From: Chloroflexia bacterium
GTDB taxonomy: Bacteria > Chloroflexota > Chloroflexia > Thermomicrobiales > UBA6265
Length of the DNA: 8,801 nucleotides
Assembly (NCBI GenBank): GCA_030430125.1
Contig: JAUIGA010000126.1
Span: forward strand, 1-8,801
Direction: 5' to 3'
Made by a program: the position numbers and the translations under genes. Positions within the stretch are counted from its first letter, which is position 1. The number at the start of each line of letters is the position of its first letter. Shown here piece after piece: positions 1 to 7,036 of this stretch. A model generated the notes under the pieces. That model was not told where the DNA came from. It saw nothing but the letters and a program-made list of their open reading frames with translations, and searched no databases.

Positions 1-585
1 TTTCCCGTTCCGAATCCAGAACCTGGGCTGATCGACATCCGAAATCAACACCAGCTTGAACTTCGTGCCATCAACGAAGCCCCGGTCCAGCTCAGCCCGA
101 AGCTTGGCGTACGTCGACGGGATCGTCTCGGGAAGCACCATTGTTCCGGCGATGATAGGCATGAAGTTCGCATCTCCCCGCCAGCGCGGCACGACATGCT
201 GGTGGAGATGCTCGGCAACGCCGGCACCGGCGGTTTCGCCGATGTTGATACCTGCGTTGAATCCATCGCATCGCAACACACGCCGGAGCGCCGCCATGAC
301 GGTCGGCAGGAGCCTGGCCAGCTCGACAACCGTGGCGTCGTCGAGTTGGATGATGTCGGCGGCATGAACGTTCGGCACGATCATGACGTGCCCCGTGTTG
401 TACGGAAAAAGGTTCATGATCACGAACGCGTGTGCGCCGCGATGGAGGATGAGGGACGCGACGTCGTCGTCACCGGCGAGGCGATTGCAGAAGATGCAAC
501 CCTCTTCGCGAGTCTCGCCGCTGATATAGCGCATTCTCCATGGAGTCCAAAGCCGCTCAGCATGCGGCGAGGCGGTGCGGTCCAT
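1..585 (-). CDS. HIT-family nucleotide hydrolase/phosphorylase (Ap4A phosphorylase-like), 3' end beyond the window
   Basis: 195 codons are open from an ATG at 585 down to the left edge with no stop, so the C-terminus is missing. The N-terminal motif ERLWTPWRMRYISG (residues 10-23), a CxxC pair (C30, C33; usual zinc ligands in this subgroup) and the histidine triad HLHQHVVP (H126, H128, H130) identify a HIT protein. By family knowledge the middle His (H128) is the nucleotidyl-accepting residue; likely substrates are dinucleoside polyphosphates or AMP conjugates in the cytoplasm. I chose 585 rather than the ATG at 534 because only 585 includes the conserved LWTPWRMRYI segment, and an AGGA lies 9 nt upstream of it. 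A typical member ends near residue 165-170; here the frame continues with VLISDVDQPRFWIRNGK to the edge, so a longer tail or second domain is possible. It is divergent from the sugar transferase gene. The HIT call is firm; the exact substrate is not known. Confidence 0.9.
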   Translation of the reverse strand, partial: MDRTASPHAERLWTPWRMRYISGETREEGCIFCNRLAGDDDVASLILHRGAHAFVIMNLFPYNTGHVMIVPNVHAADIIQLDDATVVELARLLPTVMAALRRVLRCDGFNAGINIGETAGAGVAEHLHQHVVPRWRGDANFMPIIAGTMVLPETIPSTYAKLRAELDRGFVDGTKFKLVLISDVDQPRFWIRNGK

Positions 586-642
586 TGGTCGAGTTCCTGA
601 AGGTGGGTACCGGTTGCCGGAAGACGCCAAGTCTCGTGTGGA

Positions 643-651
643 TGGTACTAT
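643..651 (+). promoter_or_regulatory. Possible extended -10 promoter element in the divergent intergenic region
   Basis: TGG followed by TACTAT has the TGn extended -10 layout and matches 4 of 6 TATAAT positions, including the key A2 and T6. No convincing -35 hexamer lies 16-18 bp upstream. On the other strand the same bases give CATAGT, also a 4/6 match, which could serve the HIT gene. If the plus-strand element is used, transcription would begin near 657, at or just before the first possible start codons of the sugar transferase. That would favour a leaderless start or the downstream ATG at 703. This is weak evidence from inspection only. Confidence 0.22.
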
Positions 652-654
652 GCC

Positions 655-2235
655 GTGGTAGTGATGCCGCTCGGCGTCCGCTTCGCAGCACCAGGCTTGG
701 CAATGCAGGTGAAGTCGCAGGGAGCGCCTTCCGGGCAGCGAGCCGGGGCGATTCCAGCAATCACGATTCCCCATCCTTCACGACGGCTCTCGCGCGGCAT
801 GCGTTTGGCGCTGGTTGAGCGCATCGCAACGCTTGCGTTCGACGTGCTCGCCGTCTTCCTCGCGTTCTGGTTTGGATACCTGCTGCGATACCAGTTCGAA
901 GTGGGCGGCCCGATGCCGTTCTTCGAATGGGAATCGTTCGCGGCGTTCCTGCCTGCGACACTGGCGGCGATGGCGCTGACGCCGATCGCCTTCGCTGCTC
1001 GCGGCATGTACCGGCTCGACCACGTCGGTGGCATGCTCGACACGGCGGAGTCAGTCATTGGCGGATTTACGACGTCGATGGCAGGCGTGGTCATGCTCGC
1101 GTTCTTCCTGCGCTTCCAGCCATCGCGCATCGTGTTCCTGTATGCGTGGCTGATCGGCATTGTGTTGATGCTCATGCACCGAAGGCTGCTGGTGTGGTTG
1201 CGCCGCCGCCTTTGGCACGCGGGGCTCGGCGTCGATCGCGTCCTGATCGTCGGTGATGGCGAGGCCGCGCGTCGTGTGATGCAGGCCATGTTCGGCGATC
1301 CGCATCTTGGATATCGGCTGGTAGGGTTCGCCAGCGATACTTCCGGGAGCGATCGCATGAATGTCGCCACCGAGCAGGGGACGATCACCTGCCCAAGACT
1401 GGGAACCACCGATCAGGTCGGGGAACTGGTGCGCAGGCACCGCGTCGACGAGGTGATCATCGCTCCGGAAGGTCGCTGGGAGAGCACGACGAGCGAGATC
1501 GTCTCGCGATGCCGCGAACAGGTGGTCAAGTTCCGCCTGGTGCCGAACCTGGTGCAGTTCTCGCAGGATCGCGCCTCGCTGGGTGAAATCGCCGGCATTC
1601 CGTTGATCGGTATCAGCGATGCGTCGATTCGCGGGTGGAACGCGGTAATCAAGCGCACTGCGGATATCGTTGTCTCGTTCCTGGTGCTGATCGTCGCGTT
1701 CATCCCCATGCTGGTGATCGCCCAGCTCATCCGCCGGGATTCGTCAGGGCCGGTACTGTTCAGGCAGACCCGTGTCGGCCGAGACGGGAAGCCCTTCACC
1801 ATGCTCAAGTTCCGGTGCATGGTCGAGGATGCCGAGCAGCAGCGAGAAGCCCTGGTGCAGGCAGCCGGTACCGATGGTCGCCTGTTCAAGCTACGGGACG
1901 ATCCTCGCCTGACCCGGGTAGGGCGCACCCTGCGGCGGATGTCACTCGACGAGCTGCCGCAGTTCATCAACGTGCTGCGCGGCGACATGAGCCTGGTGGG
2001 TCCACGACCGCCATTGACGGAGGAGGTGCTGGACTACGAGGACTGGCATCTGCAGCGGCTGCTCGTCAAGCCAGGACTCACCGGTTTGTGGCAAATTAAC
2101 GGGAGATCCAACCTGACTTTCGACGAGATGGTACGGCTCGATCTCTACTATGCGGAAAACTGGACCATCTGGCTGGATGTGAAGATTTGGCTGCGGACGG
2201 TTCCGGCGGTCATCGAAGGGCGGGGGGCCTGGTAG
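655..2235 (+). CDS. Membrane exopolysaccharide polyprenyl-phosphate sugar (glycosyl-1-phosphate) transferase, WbaP/WcaJ type
   Basis: This 526-residue protein transfers a sugar-1-phosphate from a nucleotide sugar to a membrane polyprenyl phosphate, the first step of repeat-unit assembly. The N-terminal half has about four hydrophobic segments (roughly residues 53-75, 93-112, 134-150, 158-178). A Rossmann-like CoA-binding_3 region follows, with VLIVGDGEAARR near residue 196. The C-terminal bacterial sugar transferase core starts with a membrane segment near 335-360, then has FRQTRVGRDGKPF, the SLDELPQ motif with the catalytic Asp-Glu dyad (D432-E433), RGDMSLVGPRPP, and KPGLTGLWQINGRS. Length and domain order suit the full-length WbaP/WcaJ/CpsE class; the sugar cannot be read from the sequence. 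The start is uncertain: GTG 655, ATG 664, ATG 703 (weak CAGG upstream) and ATG 799 all keep the first membrane segment. Its TAG overlaps the next gene's GTG by one base. Confidence 0.93.
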   Translation: MVVMPLGVRFAAPGLAMQVKSQGAPSGQRAGAIPAITIPHPSRRLSRGMRLALVERIATLAFDVLAVFLAFWFGYLLRYQFEVGGPMPFFEWESFAAFLPATLAAMALTPIAFAARGMYRLDHVGGMLDTAESVIGGFTTSMAGVVMLAFFLRFQPSRIVFLYAWLIGIVLMLMHRRLLVWLRRRLWHAGLGVDRVLIVGDGEAARRVMQAMFGDPHLGYRLVGFASDTSGSDRMNVATEQGTITCPRLGTTDQVGELVRRHRVDEVIIAPEGRWESTTSEIVSRCREQVVKFRLVPNLVQFSQDRASLGEIAGIPLIGISDASIRGWNAVIKRTADIVVSFLVLIVAFIPMLVIAQLIRRDSSGPVLFRQTRVGRDGKPFTMLKFRCMVEDAEQQREALVQAAGTDGRLFKLRDDPRLTRVGRTLRRMSLDELPQFINVLRGDMSLVGPRPPLTEEVLDYEDWHLQRLLVKPGLTGLWQINGRSNLTFDEMVRLDLYYAENWTIWLDVKIWLRTVPAVIEGRGAW

Positions 2236-2867
2236 TGGCGGAGGGAACGTCGCAGGCGTCAACGTTGGGTCGCGATCTCGGGTTCGCGGTGCGGCGATAC
2301 TGGTGGGTCATGCTCATCGCCCTCGCGTTGTCGCTGGTGGCAGGGTTCCTGTTGACCCCGGCGGCTGGCTACTCATCGAGTTTTCGCGCCACCGTCCTGA
2401 TTCCTGGCGACACGGAAGACACCGGCAGCTCGGAGCGGCCCGAGCTGATGGTGCTGGACGATCTTGGCACGTTTGTCGAGAGTTGGGTGTTCGCCGATGC
2501 GGTCGCCCAGCAAGCGGGCGACGACCTGACCACGGAAGACGTCCATGGGATGCTGGCAGGTTCTCGATACAGCCGGATCGCCACAGTGACAGTGACCGGC
2601 CCGGATGCCGACCAGGTTGCCCGGGTGGCGGATGCCGCGGCGGCGGTGTTCCCCGCCGAGGTCAACGTTTTCCTGGTTGCTCCCGGCGACCTGGATGCCA
2701 CGGTGCAAATCATCGATCCACCGCAGGCGCCAGCGCGCGACGACAGCATGCGGTGGGTCCGCATCGGCGCGACCGGGTTGCTTGGGACGGCAGTTGCGGT
2801 GGCATTGATCGTGGTGTTCGCACCGGGACCGCGCGTTCCGCACGATCGTGCACCTGGAACGGCGTAG
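2235..2867 (+). CDS. Wzz/YveK-like chain-length determinant-type membrane protein
   Basis: This 210-residue protein has the two-membrane-segment layout of polysaccharide co-polymerases: a short cytoplasmic N-terminus, TM1 at about residues 22-41 (YWWVMLIALALSLVAGFLL), an extracytoplasmic middle of about 130 residues, and TM2 at about 174-196. A proline-containing stretch (IIDPPQAPARDD) precedes TM2, as is usual in Wzz-like proteins. No Walker motif or tyrosine-kinase domain is present, and the cytoplasmic tail is only ~14 residues. I chose GTG 2235 because it overlaps the preceding stop (TAGTG) and puts TM1 near the N-terminus; a TTG at 2187 in the same frame is possible but would overlap the upstream gene by 49 bp. 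By family role and position it probably sets polymer length or assists export together with the sugar transferase. Sequence motifs in this family are weak, so the call rests on topology and context. Confidence 0.72.
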   Translation: MAEGTSQASTLGRDLGFAVRRYWWVMLIALALSLVAGFLLTPAAGYSSSFRATVLIPGDTEDTGSSERPELMVLDDLGTFVESWVFADAVAQQAGDDLTTEDVHGMLAGSRYSRIATVTVTGPDADQVARVADAAAAVFPAEVNVFLVAPGDLDATVQIIDPPQAPARDDSMRWVRIGATGLLGTAVAVALIVVFAPGPRVPHDRAPGTA

Positions 2868-2885
2868 TTCAGCGGGATTGCCCGG

Positions 2886-3815
2886 TCAGGTGCCCAGCGT
2901 GTCGATATCGGGAAGATACGGCTTCGCTGACAGCTCGTCGAGATCGGCGTTGATGACGTCGAGCGGTTCCATGCCGTTGGCGCGCAGGCAGGTTCCGACC
3001 AGGGCGATCGTCTCATGCAGGAGTACGCCTTCCGGCCATATCGCCAGGTCGCGGACCTCGCCCGCACGGGCCCGGAGCAGACCCGCGAGTGATGCGCTCG
3101 GAATATCGAGGCTGGCGGTGACATCCAGTGCGCGGTCGGGTCTGACCTGAGCCCATTGGTATCCGTGCCACACCCCGGTACACGCGACCCAGTAGAGCAC
3201 CTGACCGGCCTCGAGCCGAAGATCATCCGCGAGCGTGCCGTGACGATGCGTGCCATCCAGCACGCCCGCGAGTTCGAGCAACTCGTCGGCGACACGGGGT
3301 GTGCACTGATCGTTGGGAGCGCGCAGCCGGCGGGAGGTTCCGGATTCGCTCGTCAGGTTGTTGTCGCGCAGCCATTCGTAGGCCAGCCACCATCGTCGTG
3401 TCTGGGTGGCAAGGCCGGCCGGTTTGCGATCCTGCGGGTAGACATCGAGTGGGTCGAACCGTCGATCTCGGACGATACGCAGCGAGTTGTCGGCGTCGAG
3501 TTGACGGTAGAAGCACGTACTATAGCCGTCGTGGCAGACCGCGCCTTCCTGGTGCACCTCGATAAGGAGGGAGTTGCGATCGCAATTGACGCGGATCTCC
3601 TGTACCCGCTGCACATGCCCGGATGATTCGCCCTTCTTCCACAGTTTGCCCCGGCTGCGGCTCCAGAAGTGCACGAAACCCGTGGACCGGGTACGTTCCA
3701 GGGATGCTTCGTTCATGAAGCCGACCATGAGGACATCGCCGGACTCGGCATCGGTGATAACTGCCGGGGCGAGTCCATCCTGGTCGAAGCGCAGGGGAAG
3801 CGGGTTCTCAGGCAT
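2886..3815 (-). CDS. hisI: Phosphoribosyl-AMP cyclohydrolase (HisI) with a long C-terminal MazG-like extension
   Basis: The protein has 309 residues; ordinary HisI has about 110-140. Residues ~8-108 are the cyclohydrolase domain: [27 protein letters not shown], the NCDRN motif (77-81), VCHDG and STCFYR. The usual zinc cysteines are present (C78, C94, C101). Two of the three Asp residues of the family's usual DCDxD metal site are Asn (N77, N81). Residues ~135-309 are not HisI; they contain a MazG-like helical pattern, ELLE (178-181) then EAGQ (202-205) and [16 protein letters not shown], and a second similar helical unit at about 243-300. I chose ATG 3815 because the HisI homology starts there and a GAGG lies 9 nt upstream; it overlaps the hisF stop by 8 nt. 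It is the last gene of the operon. HisI converts PR-AMP to ProFAR; the tail could supply the missing HisE (PR-ATP pyrophosphohydrolase) activity, but the typical HisE motif is absent. Confidence 0.9.
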   Translation of the reverse strand: MPENPLPLRFDQDGLAPAVITDAESGDVLMVGFMNEASLERTRSTGFVHFWSRSRGKLWKKGESSGHVQRVQEIRVNCDRNSLLIEVHQEGAVCHDGYSTCFYRQLDADNSLRIVRDRRFDPLDVYPQDRKPAGLATQTRRWWLAYEWLRDNNLTSESGTSRRLRAPNDQCTPRVADELLELAGVLDGTHRHGTLADDLRLEAGQVLYWVACTGVWHGYQWAQVRPDRALDVTASLDIPSASLAGLLRARAGEVRDLAIWPEGVLLHETIALVGTCLRANGMEPLDVINADLDELSAKPYLPDIDTLGT

Positions 3816-4605
3816 CGATCGGAACCTCGCGAATTGGCAGGCCGGCCGCCGAAAGCTCGCTCTTGACATCCGCGATGCGCAACTGCCCGAAGTGAAAAAT
3901 CGACGCCGCGAGCACGGCATCGGCCCGACCGGGCGCCAGCGCTTCCACCATATGCGCGGCGTTGCCGGCACCGCCGGACGCGATCAGCGGGATGTTGACA
4001 ACGTCGTTCACCGCTTCGAGCAGGGAGGTGTCGTAGCCGTCACCGGTGCCGTCGCGATCCATTGATGTGAGCAGGATTTCCCCCGCGCCGCGCAACTCGA
4101 TCTCCGCCGCCCACTCGACGACGGTTCGGCCGACTGGCCGGCGGCCGCCGTGTGAGTACACCTCCCAGGTCCGAAGATCCGGGTTCCAGCGCGCGTCGAT
4201 GGCGACGACGATGCACTGCGTGCCGAACAGCTCGGCACCCTGCGTGATCAATGCCGGATCGCGCAGCGCCGCCGAGTTGATCGAGACCTTGTCTGCCCCG
4301 GCGCCGAGCATGGTGCGCATATCCGCCACGGAACGAATCCCGCCGCCGACGGTCAGCGGAATGAAGACCTGGTCGGCGGTTCGGCGCACAACGTCGACCA
4401 TCGTGTCGCGACTGTCCGACGTGGCGGTGATGTCGAGGAAGACAAGCTCGTCGGCCCCTTCACGGTTGTAGACGGCGGCCATCTCGACCGGGTCGCCGGC
4501 ATCGCGGAGGTTGACGAACTGTACCCCCTTGACCACTCGACCGCCGGTGACGTCGAGGCAGGGGATGACACGGGTTGTGAGGCCATTCTGTACGGTCGTA
4601 GTCAT
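3808..4605 (-). CDS. hisF: Imidazole glycerol phosphate synthase cyclase subunit
   Basis: This 265-residue (beta/alpha)8 barrel uses ammonia from HisH to convert PRFAR to imidazole glycerol phosphate and AICAR. The N-terminus RVIPCLDV carries the first catalytic Asp (D18) and VVAIDARWN the second (D137). Phosphate-binding glycine motifs are seen at TVGGGIRS (85-92) and IASGGAGN (208-215), and the characteristic [15 protein letters not shown] lies at 178-192. Length is normal. ATG 4605 has an AGGGA a few bases upstream. It lies 15 nt downstream of the AHSA1-like gene rather than directly after hisA, the more usual order, and its TGA overlaps the hisI start. All key residues are intact. Confidence 0.98.
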   Translation of the reverse strand: MTTTVQNGLTTRVIPCLDVTGGRVVKGVQFVNLRDAGDPVEMAAVYNREGADELVFLDITATSDSRDTMVDVVRRTADQVFIPLTVGGGIRSVADMRTMLGAGADKVSINSAALRDPALITQGAELFGTQCIVVAIDARWNPDLRTWEVYSHGGRRPVGRTVVEWAAEIELRGAGEILLTSMDRDGTGDGYDTSLLEAVNDVVNIPLIASGGAGNAAHMVEALAPGRADAVLAASIFHFGQLRIADVKSELSAAGLPIREVPIDA

Positions 4606-4620
4606 GCCATTTTCCCTGAA

Positions 4621-5106
4621 TCAGCTGCTGGATTCGACATATCGGGATAGCTTCTCCAGTGACGATCTGGTTCCGGCGTCGTTGTCTTCGGGACGCACGC
4701 CAGGAGGCAAATTCTGAAACTCGAACGTCACCAGCGTACCGCGTGTTTCCGGTGCCAGGGTGATCGCCATCGTCATTTCGCCCTGGTTTGCGGGGTCCGC
4801 TGAATCGAACCTGATGGCCTGGACGACGCGATGCGGCGAGGCAATCGACACAAACCTGGAGGAAAACCGGTCTTCACGTGCCGCTGACTTGCCGATCGAT
4901 GCTGGTTCCGTGTCAGGGTAATAGAGGGACATGCGGTATCCGCCCCCGACACGCAAGTCGAACTCGTGAACCTTCGCGGTCATGGCGTCCGGCGCCTGCC
5001 AGATTTCCAGGGCGGATTGATCGACCAGAGCCGCAAAGATCTCCTCAGGAGACGCGGAGATCAATCGGGATACTCGGGATGTGGGACCAGACGAACTGGC
5101 TGACAT
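4621..5106 (-). CDS. AHSA1/SRPBCC-fold protein (activator of Hsp90 ATPase homologue type)
   Basis: The 161-residue product shows the START-like SRPBCC pattern of the AHSA1 family: RLISASPEEIFAALVD (14-29), LEIWQAPD, FDLRVGGGYRMSLYY (49-63) and a C-terminal PPGVRPEDNDAGTRSSLEKL (134-153) ending in a long helix. Such proteins form a hydrophobic cup and bind small lipophilic ligands or, in some cases, chaperones; no catalytic residues can be assigned. I chose ATG 5106 because an AGGGAG lies 8 nt upstream; a GTG at 5115 in frame has that same motif too close. It sits 18 nt after hisA and 15 nt before hisF in the same orientation, so it is surely cotranscribed with the his genes, but nothing in the sequence gives it a known histidine role. 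Confidence 0.85.
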   Translation of the reverse strand: MSASSSGPTSRVSRLISASPEEIFAALVDQSALEIWQAPDAMTAKVHEFDLRVGGGYRMSLYYPDTEPASIGKSAAREDRFSSRFVSIASPHRVVQAIRFDSADPANQGEMTMAITLAPETRGTLVTFEFQNLPPGVRPEDNDAGTRSSLEKLSRYVESSS

Positions 5107-5124
5107 AGCGCACACTCCCTGGTC

Positions 5125-5838
5125 TCAGGACATCTGCAGGAGGAGCCGTTTCAGATCGACGCGCCCGTCGTAGATCGCGCGTCCAATGATCACCCCGGAG
5201 ACGCCGGTGCCCTGTAGCCCGAGGACGTCTTCGGGGGAACCGATACCGCCGGATGCGATGACGCCGGCGGTCGTGGATCCCACCATTTGCCTGAGCGCGT
5301 CGACGTTCGGGCCGGTGAGGGTACCGTCGCGACGAATGTCCGTGAAGATGATGTGGCAGACACCCGACTCACCCATGACTCGAGCCGTTTCGAATGCGTC
5401 GGCCTCGGTCTGTGTTTCCCATCCCGACGTCGCGAGTTTACCGTCGCGCGCATCGAGGCCGACGGCAATTCGGTCAGCGTGGCTCCGAACGGCCGTGGTT
5501 ACCAACGATGGATCGTTGACCGCGACCGAGCCGAGGATGACCCGGTCAACGCCGGAGCCGAGCAGGTTGTCGATCGTCGTGAGCGACCTGATTCCGCCGC
5601 CAACCTGCAACCGGCATCCGACGGCGGCACGAATCCGGAGGATGGCGTCCAGGTTGTGGCCGACGCCGGAACGGGCGCCGTCGAGGTCCACGATGTGGAT
5701 CCATGCAGCTCCCGCGGCTTCCCACCGGCGGGCGGCGTCGACAGGGTCCGCATCGAAGGTGGTTTCCCGGTCGAAGTCGCCTTCCACCAGCCGGACGGCA
5801 TTGCCACCGCGGATATCGATCGCGGGATAGATGATCAT
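5125..5838 (-). CDS. hisA: Phosphoribosylformimino-5-aminoimidazole carboxamide ribotide isomerase
   Basis: This 237-residue (beta/alpha)8 barrel isomerises ProFAR to PRFAR. The N-terminus IIYPAIDIRGG carries the catalytic Asp (D8) and VGLDARDG the second (D129). Phosphate loops are QVGGGIRS (78-85) and IASGGIGS (194-201), and FTDIRRDGTLTGPN (165-178) is a hallmark. A Trp in the GWE segment (W140) is consistent with a dedicated HisA, although a dual HisA/TrpF (PriA) role cannot be excluded by eye. Its ATG overlaps the hisH stop in an ATGA, so translational coupling is likely. Length and residues are normal. Confidence 0.97.
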   Translation of the reverse strand: MIIYPAIDIRGGNAVRLVEGDFDRETTFDADPVDAARRWEAAGAAWIHIVDLDGARSGVGHNLDAILRIRAAVGCRLQVGGGIRSLTTIDNLLGSGVDRVILGSVAVNDPSLVTTAVRSHADRIAVGLDARDGKLATSGWETQTEADAFETARVMGESGVCHIIFTDIRRDGTLTGPNVDALRQMVGSTTAGVIASGGIGSPEDVLGLQGTGVSGVIIGRAIYDGRVDLKRLLLQMS

Positions 5839-6446
5839 GATGCCACCACGCTCCGAGCCAGGTTCACCCAGCGATCGAGCAGGGCGATGCCGACATCGCC
5901 GCTCTTCTCTGGATGGAACTGGGTACCCCAGATGTTGCCGTGCGCGATCACGGCTGGAATCTCGACGCCATAGGCGGTGATACCCGCGACATCACCCGGG
6001 CGATCCGGCTGGATCAGGTATGAGTGGACGAAATAGAAGATGGCATCGGGCTCGCCGGCGAATGGACCGTTCTCGGTGAATCGCACCGTGTTCCAGCCCA
6101 TGTGTGGCGACTTGACGCTGGTGGGCAGGCGCACGCCGCAGCCGGGAAGCAGGCCGAGTCCCGTGGTTGGTCCTTCCTCCTGATCCCCGAACAGCAGTTG
6201 CATGCCAAGACAGATGCCCAGAAGTGGGGTGCCAGAGTCTGCCGCCGAGATCATCGCATTGGCGATACCGCTCGACCGCAGACGGTCCATCGCCGCTCGG
6301 GCGTTGCCCACACCGGGAAACACGATGGCGCTTGCATCTGCAATGGTGTCAGGGTCGCCGGTGATGACTGGAGCCTCGTCGAGTCGCATCAGCGCCCGTT
6401 CGATGGATCGCAGGTTGCCCGCTCCGTAGTCGACGATGGCGATCAT
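5835..6446 (-). CDS. hisH: Imidazole glycerol phosphate synthase glutamine amidotransferase subunit
   Basis: This 203-residue class I glutamine amidotransferase releases ammonia from glutamine and channels it into HisF. The triad is visible: C79 in LLGICLGMQLLFG, and H178 and E180 in GTQFHPEKSG. The N-terminus IAIVDYGAGNLRSIERAL, the PGVGNARAAM loop and the SPHMGWN segment (113-119) are typical. The frame stays open further upstream, but ATG 6446 is the start because the family N-terminus begins there and it forms an ATGA overlap with the hisB stop. Its own stop overlaps the hisA start by 4 nt. hisF, its partner, is two genes downstream. Confidence 0.97.
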   Translation of the reverse strand: MIAIVDYGAGNLRSIERALMRLDEAPVITGDPDTIADASAIVFPGVGNARAAMDRLRSSGIANAMISAADSGTPLLGICLGMQLLFGDQEEGPTTGLGLLPGCGVRLPTSVKSPHMGWNTVRFTENGPFAGEPDAIFYFVHSYLIQPDRPGDVAGITAYGVEIPAVIAHGNIWGTQFHPEKSGDVGIALLDRWVNLARSVVAS

Positions 6447-7036
6447 GCCAGGACTCCCTTGGTCGATGGGATGCCTGCGTGTCCGGTGCACCGAATGGCT
6501 CCGCGGAGGGCAACCGCGCCGGCCTTGAAGATGGCCTCGGCCGCATGGTGGCTGTTGCGGGCGCGCAGCAGGTCGATGTGAACGGTGAGTCCTGCGTTGA
6601 CGGCGAACGCGCGCCAGAACTCCTCGATCAGGCTGCTGGCAAAGTCCCGGCCGATCACCGATTCCGGAAATGCTGCATGGAAGTCGAGGTACGGGCGGCC
6701 GGAGCAGTCGATCACCACGCGGGCCAGCGCCTCGTCGAGCGGAGCGTAGGCGTATCCGAAGCGCTCGATCCCAACCCTGTCCCCAAGCGCCGTCCTGAGT
6801 GCCTGGCCGAGCGTGATTCCGACATCTTCGACCGTGTGATGCGGGTCGATCTCGATATCGCCGGAGGCATCGACAGACAGCGCGAACCGCCCGTGACGAG
6901 CCAGCGCGTGCAGCATGTGATCCAGAAACGGCACGCCGGTGTCGACCTTGATGTCACCGGAGGTGTCGAGGTCGATCGTCACGGTGACGGTCGTTTCGCT
7001 GGTCGCCCGGGTGATGGACGCGATGCGGGCGGTCAT
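6443..7036 (-). CDS. hisB: Imidazoleglycerol-phosphate dehydratase
   Basis: The 197-residue product is the monofunctional IGP dehydratase, which converts imidazole glycerol phosphate to imidazole acetol phosphate. The two internally repeated metal-binding signatures are intact: HHTVED (H66, H67, E70) and HHAAE (H163, H164, E167). Other hallmarks are VPFLDHMLHALARHG (35-49) and the RNSHHAAEAIFKA segment. There is no N-terminal HAD-type histidinol-phosphate phosphatase domain like that of the E. coli bifunctional HisB, so that step must come from a gene elsewhere. ATG 7036 overlaps the hisC stop as ATGA, and its stop overlaps the hisH start in the same way. Confidence 0.97.
   Translation of the reverse strand: MTARIASITRATSETTVTVTIDLDTSGDIKVDTGVPFLDHMLHALARHGRFALSVDASGDIEIDPHHTVEDVGITLGQALRTALGDRVGIERFGYAYAPLDEALARVVIDCSGRPYLDFHAAFPESVIGRDFASSLIEEFWRAFAVNAGLTVHIDLLRARNSHHAAEAIFKAGAVALRGAIRCTGHAGIPSTKGVLA

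Noticed and set aside
610..620. CCGG-TTG-CCGG inverted repeat upstream of the HIT gene as an operator
   Set aside because: It is too short and too likely by chance in high-GC DNA; no second copy was found nearby.
648..1409. 253-codon open frame on the minus strand opposite the sugar transferase
   Set aside because: Its product is low-complexity Arg/Ser/Thr-rich sequence without motifs, antisense to a clear gene.
2873..2884. CGGG-ATTG-CCCG hairpin as a bidirectional terminator
   Set aside because: The stem is only 4 bp and no T-rich tract follows on either strand.
5186..5973. Two long plus-strand open frames opposite hisA (214 and 228 codons)
   Set aside because: hisA is complete with catalytic D8 and D129; the opposite-strand products look like antisense shadow sequence.
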